From positions 2,728,001 to 2,792,000 of the forward strand of contig NZ_CP063845.1 of assembly GCF_021018745.1 (NCBI RefSeq): 64,000 nucleotides of DNA, given 5' to 3'. The stretch is from Gloeobacter morelensis MG652769 (GTDB lineage Bacteria > Cyanobacteriota > Cyanobacteriia > Gloeobacterales > Gloeobacteraceae). Shown piece by piece: positions 26,061 through 34,971 of the stretch. A program made the translations under genes and the position numbers. A model generated the notes under the pieces. It was not told the origin of the DNA. It worked only from the letters and a program-made list of their open reading frames with translations, and searched no databases. Position 1 is the first letter of the stretch, and every line of letters begins with the position of its first letter.

Positions 26061-27413
26061 ATGCAAAAGCACTATGACCTGGTGGTTCTGGGCACTGGCG
26101 TGGCCGGCTCCTCCGTCGCCAAGCGCTGCCGGGAGGCCGGCTGGAAGGTCGCCATCGTCGATTCGCGGCCCTTTGGCGGCACTTGCGCCCTGCGCGGCTG
26201 CACCCCCAAAAAAATGCTCGTTCAAGCCGGGGAACTGCTCGATCGGTGGCGACGCCTGGAAGGCAAGGGCCTGCGCGCCGAGGAGGCCCGCATCGATTGG
26301 CCGGAGTTGATGCGCTTCAAGCGTTCGCTCATCGAGCCTCTGCCGGCCGCGCGCGAGGCGGAGTACGCCGAGGCGGGCATCGAGTCCTACCACGGCGCAG
26401 CCCGATTCGTCGGGACGAGCGCGCTCGAGGTGGAGGGCGCCCACCTGCAGGGAAAAAAGGTGCTCATCGCCACCGGGGCGCGGCCGGCCACCCTCGGCAT
26501 TGCAGGGGAAGAGCACCTTGCGAGCTCGGACGATTTTTTGGAACTGGGAACGTTGCCACGGCGCATTGTGTTTGTAGGCGGCGGCTATATTTCGATGGAA
26601 TTTGCCCATCTCGCCGCCCGCGCCGGCTCCCAGGTGCACGTTTTGCATCAGGACGAACGCCCGTTGGCCCCGTTCGATCCCAATCTGGTGGATCTGCTCA
26701 TCGAAGCGACGCGGGAACTGGGTGCTCTGTGTTTGTGCCACCGGGTCAAGGCGATCGAGAAAACCGCCCGGGGTCTGCTGGTGCACACCGACGGTGACGG
26801 CGGCCCCTACGAGGCGGACCTGGTCGTGCACGGCGCCAGCCGCTCCCCTAATATCGAAGCGCTCAATCTCGACCGGGCGGGTGTGGAAGCAGGCAAAAAA
26901 GGAATCACCGTCAATGCCCATCTACAGAGCGTCTCCAACCCGGCGGTGTACGCAGCCGGAGATGTAGCCGACGCCCCCGGTCCGCAGTTGACCCCGGTGG
27001 CCAGCCTGCACGCCGAGACGGTTGCCGAGAACCTGCTGGAGGGCAACACCCGCTCCCTCGAACCAGCGGTCTTTGCCAGCGCAGTGTTCACAGCGCCTGC
27101 CCTGGCGGGGGTGGGCTTGCTGGAGGAGCAGGCCCAGGCGCAGGGGCTTCACTACCGCGTACTGCAGGCCGACCACCGCGATCGGCTCCCCGTCCGCTCC
27201 CTGGCCGCTCCCTACGCAGCCCACAAAATCCTGGTCGAGGAGCCGGGCGGGCGTATTTTGGGGGCCCATCTGCTCGGTCCCTTCGCCACCGAGATCATCA
27301 ATGTCTTCGCCCTGGCCATCCAGGCGCAAGTCGACATCGACCAACTGCGGGCCACCCACTTTGCCTACCCGACCGGCAGCTCCGAGATTTTTGCGATGCT
27401 CTCAAAAGGCTGA
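26061..27413 (+). CDS. Class I pyridine nucleotide-disulfide oxidoreductase with altered C-terminal dyad
   Basis: 450 residues from ATG 26061 (an upstream in-frame ATG at 26043 would add six). FAD motif VLGTGVAGSSVAKR (residues 9-22), redox pair Cys42/Cys47 in GGTCALRGCTPKK, NAD(P) motif VGGGYISMEFAHL and FAD motif VYAAGDVADAPG. The dimerisation domain ends THFAYPTGSSEIFAML where glutathione reductase-type enzymes have HPT.AE: the catalytic His is Tyr and the Glu is shifted. It therefore retains the disulfide and flavin but not the standard proton relay, so it is probably not a glutathione, mercuric or lipoamide reductase. Single gene, divergent from the secreted protein. Confidence 0.9.
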   Translation: MQKHYDLVVLGTGVAGSSVAKRCREAGWKVAIVDSRPFGGTCALRGCTPKKMLVQAGELLDRWRRLEGKGLRAEEARIDWPELMRFKRSLIEPLPAAREAEYAEAGIESYHGAARFVGTSALEVEGAHLQGKKVLIATGARPATLGIAGEEHLASSDDFLELGTLPRRIVFVGGGYISMEFAHLAARAGSQVHVLHQDERPLAPFDPNLVDLLIEATRELGALCLCHRVKAIEKTARGLLVHTDGDGGPYEADLVVHGASRSPNIEALNLDRAGVEAGKKGITVNAHLQSVSNPAVYAAGDVADAPGPQLTPVASLHAETVAENLLEGNTRSLEPAVFASAVFTAPALAGVGLLEEQAQAQGLHYRVLQADHRDRLPVRSLAAPYAAHKILVEEPGGRILGAHLLGPFATEIINVFALAIQAQVDIDQLRATHFAYPTGSSEIFAMLSKG

Positions 27414-27737
27414 ACCGGACCACTGTCGCAACTCAATCCGACTGCAGAGCGCCTGCCGACCCCTGAGAGCTCCCTCTGCAGCACACCCGTCAAGCGATAG
27501 GCCGCCACGGTCCACCACGCCATCCAAATTTTCTTAAACCAATAATAATATTGAATTTTTTCGATACTTGTCATAGCAAACATAGAAAAACTGTTCTGGC
27601 CGCTTCAACCGTGAGAACTTTCTCACAATGTGTCTAGCGCTACTTTTGCCGTGTATTCGGTGTTCCTGGCGACCTGGAAAAAATGTGGTTCGCTCCTATG
27701 CTCTGTTTTGTTCCATGTCCGTAGCTAGGAGTCTTCT
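27414..27737. other. Intergenic region upstream of the SBBP gene
   Basis: No convincing reading frame. The middle is unusually AT-rich for this genome (around 27525-27570, AATAATAATATTGAATTTTT). A 16-base palindrome is at 27611-27626. AGGAG at about 27728 precedes the SBBP ATG. It probably holds promoter and operator for that gene. Confidence 0.6.
27611..27626. promoter_or_regulatory. 16-base palindrome upstream of SBBP gene
   Basis: GTGAGAA-CT-TTCTCAC has 7-base perfect arms, about 112 bases before the SBBP start. It could be a repressor or activator site. No known cyanobacterial consensus is matched with confidence. Confidence 0.4.
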
Positions 27738-29831
27738 ATGAAATTTGGCTTACAATTGTTTAATCTGACGTTGCCTGTGGCCCTCGCACTCTCGTTGTCT
27801 TTGGCCCACCGGCCGCAGCCGGTCGGTGCCTTAGAAAACGCGGGTACGCCTTCTGAGGCACCCCAGGTTGTGTTCGAGGCAAACAAAGGCCAAAGCGCTC
27901 CCCAGGTCAAATTCCTCTCGCGCCACCGCGATTCGAGCTTATTCTTGACTGCCGCCGAAGCGGTGGTTGCCCTGCGTATCAATGAAAAGACCGGTGCGGC
28001 TTTGCGCCTGCGGTGGCTGGGGGCCAATCCCAATTTGCAGATGGTCGGTGTGCAGCCGCAGGCTGGGGTGAGCAACTACTACCTGGGCAGCGATCCGCAG
28101 CGCTGGCAGACGAACGTCGGTCATTACGCCAAAGTTCAGTACCGCTCGGTGTACCCGGGTATCGACATGGTCTGGTACGGCCAGAAGCGCGAGTTGGAGT
28201 ATGACTTTGTCGTACAGCCCGGCGCCGACCTCCGTGCCATCCGCCTTGAGTTGCAGGGGGCTGAGCGCCTGGAACTCGACAAACAGGGAGATTTGTTGCT
28301 GCGCCTGCCCGGCGGCGCAACGCTCAAACAACCCCGGCCGCTGGTGTACCAACAGGTAAACGGCAAGCGCCGGGCTGTCGAGGGCCGCTATGTCCTTGCG
28401 GGTCGCCAAACAATCGGTTTTGTTGTGGGTCGCTACGACCGCACTCAACCGCTGGTGATCGACCCGGTGCTGCGCTACTCGACCTATCTCGGGGGTAGCG
28501 GCGAAGATCTAGGCGACGCCCTGGCTGTCGACCGCACCGGCAGCGTCTACGTGACCGGCGAGAGCTTCTCGGCGGATTTCCCGACCACGGCGGGCGCTTA
28601 TCAGCTTTCCCCGGCGGGCGGCGGCGACGTGTTTGTGACCAAATTGAACGGCACCGGGAGTGCCCTGGTCTACTCCACGTTTATCGGCGGCAGCGCTTCG
28701 GAAGTCGGCGAGCGGGTCGTCGTCGACCGGCAGGGCAACGCCTACGTAGGCGGCACGACCGCTTCGCCCAATTTTCCGACCACCAATGGGGCTTATCAGA
28801 CGGCTTCCGGCGGCGGTGAGGATGCTTTCATCGCCAAGCTCGACGCGAGCGGCGGAGCGCTGGTCTATTCCACCTACCTAGGTGGCAGCGCCGATGACGC
28901 CGGCGATGAAATTGCCCTGGATCGTGCGGGTAGCGTTTTGGTCGCCGGTGTCACCGCCTCGGGTGACTTTCCGGTGAGCGCCGGTGCCTTCCAGAGCACC
29001 CCCGGCGGTGGTGAAGACGCTTTTGTCGCCAAGTTGAACCCGGCAGGCAGCGCGCTTGTTTACTCCACTTTGCTGGGGGGCAGTGAAGACGACGTTGCCG
29101 ACGCCATCGACCTCGATTCGGAAGGGAACGCTGTGGTGACCGGTGTTACGGCATCTCCCGACTTTCCGCTGAGCACCCGCGCCCTGCAGCGGCGGCTGCG
29201 CGGCGACACCGACGCCTTTGTCAGCAGATTCAATGCCGACGGCAGCGCCCTGGTCTTTTCGACCTACCTGGGCGGCAACGCCGATGAAGAAGGCGACGAA
29301 ATCGGCGTAGATAGCGCAGGCAACGTCTACATCACCGGCATCACCAACTCCGCCAACTTCCCCACCACCCCCGGTAGCTACCAGGGAACCATCGGCGGTG
29401 GAGAGGACGCTTTTGTGGCTAAGCTGAACCCGGCGGGGACAGCCCTGGTGTACTCGACGTTCCTGGGCGGCAGCGCCGACGATGCGGGCGACGGCATCGC
29501 CGTGGACCAGGCCGGCAACGTCTACCTGACCGGCCAGACCTTCTCGGCGGATTTCCCGGTCACCGCGGATGCCTTCCAGCCGACCATCGGCGGCGGCGAG
29601 GACTCGTTTGTCACCAAGCTGAGCACCACCGGGGCGAGCTTGGTCTACTCGACCTTCCTGGGCGGTAGCGGCTCCGACAGCGCCGATGAAATCGTCGTCC
29701 AGGCGGGCAATGCCTTTGTGACCGGCTCGACCGATTCGCCCGACTTCCCCACCACCCCCAGGGCGTACCAGAAGGCACTGAGCGGCGGCAGCGACGCCTT
29801 TGTCGTCAAGATCACCGACCCGGCGCCCTAA
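27738..29831 (+). CDS. SBBP repeat beta-propeller protein with N-terminal DUF7948-like domain
   Basis: 697 residues. Signal peptide at 1-31 (FNLTLPVALALSLSLAHRPQ). Residues about 35-240 are the domain that usually precedes SBBP repeats (FEANKGQSAPQVKFLSR, VGVQPQAGVSNYYLGSDP, YPGIDMVWYG, LVIDPVLRYSTYLGGSG). Seven repeats of about 58 residues follow, each with YSTYLGGS, a VDxxGNVYVTGxT strand and DFPTT.GAYQ...GGG.DAFVxKL. An extracellular propeller is inferred. AGGAG sits 7 bases before the ATG and a strong terminator 20 bases after the stop. The last 235 bases of gene plus terminator are duplicated at 36463-36697. Confidence 0.92.
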   Translation: MKFGLQLFNLTLPVALALSLSLAHRPQPVGALENAGTPSEAPQVVFEANKGQSAPQVKFLSRHRDSSLFLTAAEAVVALRINEKTGAALRLRWLGANPNLQMVGVQPQAGVSNYYLGSDPQRWQTNVGHYAKVQYRSVYPGIDMVWYGQKRELEYDFVVQPGADLRAIRLELQGAERLELDKQGDLLLRLPGGATLKQPRPLVYQQVNGKRRAVEGRYVLAGRQTIGFVVGRYDRTQPLVIDPVLRYSTYLGGSGEDLGDALAVDRTGSVYVTGESFSADFPTTAGAYQLSPAGGGDVFVTKLNGTGSALVYSTFIGGSASEVGERVVVDRQGNAYVGGTTASPNFPTTNGAYQTASGGGEDAFIAKLDASGGALVYSTYLGGSADDAGDEIALDRAGSVLVAGVTASGDFPVSAGAFQSTPGGGEDAFVAKLNPAGSALVYSTLLGGSEDDVADAIDLDSEGNAVVTGVTASPDFPLSTRALQRRLRGDTDAFVSRFNADGSALVFSTYLGGNADEEGDEIGVDSAGNVYITGITNSANFPTTPGSYQGTIGGGEDAFVAKLNPAGTALVYSTFLGGSADDAGDGIAVDQAGNVYLTGQTFSADFPVTADAFQPTIGGGEDSFVTKLSTTGASLVYSTFLGGSGSDSADEIVVQAGNAFVTGSTDSPDFPTTPRAYQKALSGGSDAFVVKITDPAP

Positions 29832-29895
29832 GGGTCGATTCTTGAGCACGGGCGGGCGTCGGGGGTTGGCCCCCGGCGCCCGCTTTAACTATCCA
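29661..29895 (+). repeat. 235-base direct repeat, copy 1 (SBBP 3' end plus terminator)
   Basis: Matches 36463-36697 with two differences (near 29789 and 29798). It covers the last SBBP repeat, the stop codon, the terminator and the final bases of the convergent membrane-protein gene. The spacing of the copies is 6802 bases. The copy ends precisely where the truncated IS4-type sequence begins. Confidence 0.92.
29852..29886 (+). terminator. Rho-independent terminator of the SBBP gene
   Basis: A 14-pair GC-rich stem (GCGGGCGTCGGGGG pairing with CCCCCGGCGCCCGC, one G-U pair) with loop TTGG, followed by TTT. An identical copy lies at 36654-36688. Confidence 0.8.
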
Positions 29896-30633
29896 CCTTC
29901 TCCCGGCCGCATATTCCGCACTTTTTCTGCCCAATAGCAGGTGACATTGAAGGGAGAAAATCCTTGGTTTGCTCGCTTTTTTGTCACCCGCACTCCCGCC
30001 AAAAAAAGGGACATGCCAGGTTTGAGACCCAGCGACTTCAGCGACCGAAAATCTTGGCCTTGTTGCTGAATATATGCACTGATTTTCAAGCGCAAGCAGA
30101 AGCTAGCTTTCTGGCTGCGTAGCCAATTGGCTAACTTGACGCTGCAGAACTCCCGGTCGCCCAAAACGACGATATGGTAACCGGATAGCAAGGAAAAAAT
30201 GGGCAATAGCAACAGTTTTTGGTCCTCAAGGTCACTGTTGCCAGTGTGGTCGAGCAAAGTCCAGTTGAGCGGCAGAGCATGGCGGTTCCAGATCAGGACC
30301 ACCGTGAGAACGTTGTAGTGCCACCAGGGTCGTTGCCCCAACGACCCCCAAGTGGTACGATCGAGGGTAAGTTTGAGTGTGGAGCCAGCAGGAAAGTAGG
30401 TGTGCAGCAGATGCAGAACGATTGGGAACCAGGCGTCGAAAACGTTGAGAATGTCGAGGGTCAAAAAGCGTTGCACAGCGCGCTTGCGACTGTCAGCTTG
30501 AATTGGCAGGGGTAGAGCTTGAGAGAGTTTGCCGAGGCCGAGATGTTTGTGGGCCTGAAGTGTGTGGAGCAGGAGACAGAGAAAGATATACTGTCTCGGG
30601 CTGAGGAGTTGAGCGAAGAAGGTCTGGTAGAAT

Positions 30634-31864
30634 GGCTCTCCTGACTTCAGTGTGAAGGGGAGCCTTTTCCCGTAAAGCAGGCCAGCAGACGCAGACGCAG
30701 GTTCTCAAAGTTTGTAAAGCCGTAACCTTGACGCTTAATCAACTTGATTCGATTGTTGATTCCCTCCATTACACCGCTACTCGAACGACTGATAAAATAG
30801 TTGCAGATCCCCTCGAAATGCTCACTAATCGTCTGCACCACCTTCCCATAGACCTTGCGAACTTTCAGCAGCCATGCTTCCAAGTTCCGCTGTCCTTCTT
30901 CCACTGTCTGACTCTCTTCATAAATTAACCGAAATTCTTCTTTGTATTCGTAGGCCTGACGCAAACGCTTGTCCCGCTGCAGAGCGGCCTCCAACTTCTC
31001 ACTCTCCTCGACACTCAAGTCCTTGCCATTCTTCAGCAAACAGCACTGCTCCTTGCGTTTGCCAATGCCACACTGACGGGCAATCTTTTTGACCTCGGAC
31101 ACAACCATCCGCATCACGTGAAATCGGTCGTAGACAATCACGGCATTCGGAAACACTTGCTGCACAACCTTCGTAAATCCTCCCCACATGTCTATGCTCA
31201 CTTCCTCGACCGCTTCACGCACCGAGGATGCTTGCCTTGACAGGTTTTCGATGATCTCCTTCTGTTTATGGCTGTCCACCACTTCCAGCAGTTCGCCCGT
31301 CTCAATATTGCTGACGACCGTCTTGAAATCGTGACCTCGCCGCATGCCGAACTCATCGATGCTTATGCGTACCACTGCGTCCCAGTCTTTTTTTTGACTG
31401 TGCCGCCACATGCTCAAATATGCCGCGCACTTCCTCCGGGCTGATCCCTTCTTCGCGGGCAATCTGTTCGAGGCTTGAGTGTTGTACCCGTTCATAAACA
31501 TCCTGCTCAAAACGTCGAGTATGTCGCCGCCGCCAATCGACAAACTCCAATTGCTCGGTGGCGTAGCGTTGGCAATCTGGACAGTGAAATTGACGGCGGG
31601 GGATTTGTAGATGGACGGGTCGTTTGAGAATAGCCAAGTCGCGAATGATTACTTTTGGTGCTTGATGGACACGGTCAATGAACCGTCCACAACCAGGGCA
31701 ACGCATGCCGTCACTGAGAGGGCGCAACTGCAACAGCCACCCCTTGTCGGTCTTGGAGTAGGATTCGACGTAGATGTTCGGTAGTTCGAGGAGTTCGGTG
31801 ATTTCGAGGCCCATTGGCAGAATGTATAGCTGCACACATTCTACACACTCGTTTCAGGAGACCC
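30634..31864 (-). mobile_element. ISL3-family element with 8-base target duplication
   Basis: 1231 bases. The ends are imperfect inverted repeats: GGCTCTCCTGACTTCAGTGTG at the left against GGGTCTCCTGAAACGAGTGTG read inward from the right. GGTAGAAT flanks it on both sides (30626-30633 and 31865-31872), matching the 8-base duplications made by this family. It sits inside the IS4-type transposase A gene, just after its start codon. Confidence 0.9.
30647..31814 (-). pseudogene. ISL3-family transposase, frame broken at an A8 run
   Basis: The N-terminal part starts at ATG 31814 (MGLEITELLELPNIYVESYS), with zinc-ribbon motifs CPGCGR and CPDC and a helix-turn-helix (SLEQIAREEGISPEEVRGIF). The C-terminal part carries the catalytic region (ISIDEFGMRRGHDF, SIDMWGGFTKVVQQVFPNA, VYDRFHVMR, VMEGINNRIKLIKRQGYGF). 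The frames join in a run of eight A residues (plus strand T at 31388-31395): with seven the product reads AAQSKKDWDAVVRIS without interruption. It is either a one-base insertion or a site where polymerase slippage restores the frame. Confidence 0.85.
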
Positions 31865-31894
31865 GGTAGAATCTAGTCATCATTTTGTTGTTTG

Positions 31895-31927
31895 GTGGAC
31901 TCAGGCACAGCTCCGAGTCCACTTTTT
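31895..31927 (+). terminator. Terminator-like hairpin at the start side of IS4-type element A
   Basis: GTGGACTC and GAGTCCAC pair perfectly (8 bases) around a 12-base loop and are followed by TTTTT on the plus strand. It lies just upstream of the IS4-type transposase start and would block rightward transcripts that run antisense through the element. Confidence 0.55.
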
Positions 31928-32256
31928 CTATGTAGCAATGCCTGTGATGCTTGTCCAGCACGGGTTTCGAGCTACTCTGTCACCCCTTGAACAAATCAAC
32001 GGAAACAATAAACAAAAAAATGGGATTTTGTATCAAACAGCACATTACTCTAGTCCGCTCGCTGTGATATTGTTCTCAAGTTCAGTGTAAATCCGATTCC
32101 GGCTAAAAATCGGACAGTATCGGAGAGTTTAAATAACTACCTCGAGCAACAACTTGCAAAGCAAGGATGTTTGTTGTGGTTCTTATTCTTTCTGCGCAAC
32201 CTCAGATTTGATGCATCCAGCGAGAAATCAAATTTAAACGAATCGAGGATTCAAAC
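31928..32256. other. AT-rich region upstream of the foreign gene
   Basis: No protein-like frame. The composition is AT-rich, like the gene that follows and unlike the genome. ATCCGATTCCGGCTAAAAAT followed by CGGACAG near 32092-32117 forms a weak inverted repeat (CCGATT/AATCGG). It probably contains the promoter of 32257-32925 and the lost outer end of the IS4-type element. Confidence 0.5.
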
Positions 32257-32925
32257 ATGCCCATGTCATGGAAGTTCGGAGCTTTGCTGGCAGTTAATGC
32301 ATATATTATCGCATGCTCTACATGCAACTTAGTATATGCCTCTCCTATCGAAAGAAGGCTTATTGAGTACAGATTGAAGGCATTCTCAGGTATTCCAAAA
32401 TCTGCCGATCTTGAAGAATATGTTCGGGAATGGCAGCAAAAACTAAAGCTAAGTTACCCAGACGAATCAGCTGAAAGAGTAAGAGCAAAATTCATTTTTT
32501 CAAAACCCCTAAGCAACTCAGAATTAGTTAGATTTGCAGGCACGTATGGCCTGGAAATTTTGGAAGCTGAATTCAGTACATTTGATCCACAGCGTGAAAA
32601 AATATACGGCAGCGGATATTATAATTTGAGTGCTCGGTACGGTGAAAACCTACAAGCTAGGCTTGCCTACTTTGAAGAGCTGCACTTGAAGCGGCTGGCA
32701 AAACGCGATTCCAAAATCAGGAATTTGGAAGAAGAAAACTATTTACGCGGAAATGGTTTTGCATATTTTAGCGTTGTTGCTTATGCAAATGCTGGTGCAA
32801 TTGTTGGTGCAGTGGACGCAGCAGAAGTCAGGTTTATCCCTTTTTCAAACCATGTGTCCGAAGCAGAGTACATCAAGTATTTGGAGATCCAGGATAATTT
32901 GAACCGGGATTCCGCAGGTAGGTAG
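32257..32925 (+). CDS. Foreign AT-rich gene for an exported protein, 3' end cut by IS1634
   Basis: 222 residues with a signal sequence (KFGALLAVNAYIIACSTCNL, possibly a lipoprotein or cleavage after VYAS). The mature part is charged and helical (ADLEEYVREWQQKLKLSYPD, RLAKRDSKIRNLEEENYLRG); VVAYANAGAIVGAVDAAEVR is a small-residue hydrophobic stretch. No family is recognised. Codon use is AT-rich, in contrast to everything around, indicating horizontal origin. The last residues (about NRDSAGR and the stop) are encoded by the left end of the IS1634 element, so the native C-terminus is lost; it is uncertain how much is missing. Confidence 0.65.
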   Translation: MPMSWKFGALLAVNAYIIACSTCNLVYASPIERRLIEYRLKAFSGIPKSADLEEYVREWQQKLKLSYPDESAERVRAKFIFSKPLSNSELVRFAGTYGLEILEAEFSTFDPQREKIYGSGYYNLSARYGENLQARLAYFEELHLKRLAKRDSKIRNLEEENYLRGNGFAYFSVVAYANAGAIVGAVDAAEVRFIPFSNHVSEAEYIKYLEIQDNLNRDSAGR

Positions 32926-34779
32926 AGCGGCTAAAGTATTTTGGTAGGATGAGCCAGCCTCCTCCTGAAATCCAGGTCCAGAACCTCGACCACCTCGGCA
33001 TCGTGGCTGGAATCATCGACTCTATCGGCCTGGTCGAAGAGGTCAACCAGCTCCTGGGCACGCATCCGCAGGAGCATGTGAGCTGCGGACAGGTACTCAA
33101 GGGTCTCATCCTCAATGGACTCGGCTTCGTCTGTGCACCCCTGTACTTGTTCGAGCAATTCTTCGTTGGCAAGGCGACCGAGCACCTGATTGGACCAGGC
33201 GTGCAGCCGGAACACTTTAACGACGACCGGCTTGGCCGGGTGCTCGATAAGCTCTACGAGGAGGGTACCACCAAGGTCTTCGTCCATCTGGCACTCAAGG
33301 CCGCCAGGCAATTTGGCATCAAGACCGGCAGTGTGCATCTGGACTCGACATCGTTCCATGTGGACGGTGAGTACATCCCAAGGGGGCGATTGGCACCTCG
33401 GGCAGAAGACGAACCGCAGCCGATTGTCATCACCCACGGCTATAGCCGGGATCATCGCCCCGACCTCAAGCAATTCTTGTTGTCGATGATCACCAGTGGC
33501 GATGGGGACGTGCCCCTCTACCTGCGCGTGGGTAACGGCAACGAAGCGGACAAGGCTATCTTTGCGCAGATGATTCAGGATTTTCGCTCCCAGTGGGACG
33601 TGGATGCCCTGTTTGTCGTCGATTCAGCCCTTTACAGTGCCCAGAACTTGAGCGAGGTGCAAGCCATGCACTGGCTGAGCCGGGTACCCTCGACCCTTAC
33701 GCAAGTGAAGCACCTGCTGGCGGCATTGAGCGATGAGCAGTTCGCGCCTGCCCAACCAGGCTACCGAGTCGCCGAGGTGGGTAGCACTTACGCCGAGATC
33801 CAACAGCGCTGGGTGGTAGTCGCAAGCGACGAGCGGCGCAAAAGCGACCTCGCGGCCCTGGACAAGAAACTCAATGAGCTCGATGGCAAGCTGGGCAAGG
33901 AACTGACGGCGCTGTGCAAGATGGCCTTTGCCTGTGAAGCGGATGCCCTGGAAGCGGCGGAGCGGTTCGCTTCTGGGTTGAAGTTCCATCTGCTCGGGGC
34001 AGTACGGGCCGTCGAGCAAGCCCGGCATGACCAAGCCGGGCGACCGGCGCGGGGCAGCAAACCTGCGAAGACGGGCGTGTGGCTGCTCTCGGCACAACTG
34101 GTGCGCAATGCGACAGCTATCGAGGTGGAGCAGCATAGTGCGGGCAAGTTCGTGCTGGCGACGAACGTGTTGGACGAGCAGGAGCTTTCGACGGCTGAGG
34201 TCCTGTCCGAGTACAAAGCCCAGCAGTCAGTGGAGCGAGGCTTCCGCTTTCTGAAAGACCCGCTGTTTTTCACCTCCAGCGTGTTTCTCAAATCGCCTGA
34301 ACGCGTCGAGGCGTTGGCGATGGTGATGGGGTTGTGCCTGCTGGTCTACAGCCTCGGGCAGCGGCAGTTGCGTTTAGCACTCTCAGCAGCACAGCTGACG
34401 GTCAAAAGTCAGACCAAGAAGCCGACCGCGACGCCGACCTTGCGGTGGATCTTTCAGGTCTTTCAGGCGGTGCATCTGCTGGAAGTCTCAGGAGTGAAGC
34501 AGGTATCGAATTTGAGCGAGGAGCGTCGGCGCATCGTGAAGTGTCTGGGTCCGACCTGTGGGCAGTACTACTTGATGGGCTGAGGGAGCAGTGCCTGAAC
34601 ATAACTGCGAGGCGAGAGACAATTCTGAATACTGTAGAGAAAAGCTGTCCAGTGCGCTTGCGGCAAAGTGGTTTGGTGAGCCCAAATGCCTGGGCAATGC
34701 AGGGCAAGTAGAGCCGGAAACCCGGCCAAGGAGGGAAATTCCAGAAGTCACATCCGAACCTGCGGAATCAGGGTTCAAA
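32898..34779 (+). mobile_element. IS1634-family element
   Basis: The transposase gene is bracketed by imperfect inverted ends: TTTGAACCGGGATTCCGCAG (from 32898) against TTTGAACCCTGATTCCGCAG read inward from 34779. I find no matching target duplication, and the flanks are of different origin (the foreign gene on the left, an IS5-type transposase fragment on the right), so a deletion or recombination at one end is likely after insertion. Confidence 0.75.
32949..34583 (+). CDS. IS1634-family transposase
   Basis: 544 residues, full length. Family features: NLDHLGIVAGIIDSIGLVEE, the first catalytic Asp in SVHLDSTSFHVDGEY, the second in ALFVVDSALYS, the zone GFRFLKDPLFFTSSVFLKSP and the final HLLEVSGVKQVSNLSEERRR and IVKCLGPTCGQYYL. 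The frame is uninterrupted and the catalytic Glu is expected in KAQQSVERGFRFL. It is probably still active. Confidence 0.93.
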   Translation: MSQPPPEIQVQNLDHLGIVAGIIDSIGLVEEVNQLLGTHPQEHVSCGQVLKGLILNGLGFVCAPLYLFEQFFVGKATEHLIGPGVQPEHFNDDRLGRVLDKLYEEGTTKVFVHLALKAARQFGIKTGSVHLDSTSFHVDGEYIPRGRLAPRAEDEPQPIVITHGYSRDHRPDLKQFLLSMITSGDGDVPLYLRVGNGNEADKAIFAQMIQDFRSQWDVDALFVVDSALYSAQNLSEVQAMHWLSRVPSTLTQVKHLLAALSDEQFAPAQPGYRVAEVGSTYAEIQQRWVVVASDERRKSDLAALDKKLNELDGKLGKELTALCKMAFACEADALEAAERFASGLKFHLLGAVRAVEQARHDQAGRPARGSKPAKTGVWLLSAQLVRNATAIEVEQHSAGKFVLATNVLDEQELSTAEVLSEYKAQQSVERGFRFLKDPLFFTSSVFLKSPERVEALAMVMGLCLLVYSLGQRQLRLALSAAQLTVKSQTKKPTATPTLRWIFQVFQAVHLLEVSGVKQVSNLSEERRRIVKCLGPTCGQYYLMG

Positions 34780-34971
34780 CTACCCCGTGGCCGCTTTTTG
34801 GTGGGAGTCTGGCTGTTGGCGTGCACCCTTTTGATCCCCTGGTAGCCCTTATCCGCCAGGCATTTCACCCACGGAGCAAAGCGCGTGTGACTGTGTGTGA
34901 ACAAGCGCAAATCGTGTACGCGACCGCAGCCACAGACGGTGCTCAATATCCGACGGGTGCACTGCACGACC

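Larger units (their letters stand above)
29889..31883 (-). pseudogene. IS4-type transposase A, split by ISL3 and truncated at its 3' end
   Basis: Two coding parts on the minus strand: 31883-31865 (Met-Met-Thr-Arg-Phe-Tyr) and 30633-29889. The 8-base ISL3 target duplication is shared; removing ISL3 plus one copy gives an uninterrupted frame MMTRFYQTFFAQLLSPRQYI and onward through LPLPIQADSRKRAVQRFLTL, LDRTTWG and VVLGDREFCSVKLANWL (catalytic Asp residues), about 250 residues. The C-terminal third with the catalytic Glu is missing. The TAG that ends the frame lies in the duplicated SBBP flank, so truncation occurred at that junction (29895/29896). The element's far inverted end is not identifiable. 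Confidence 0.8.
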
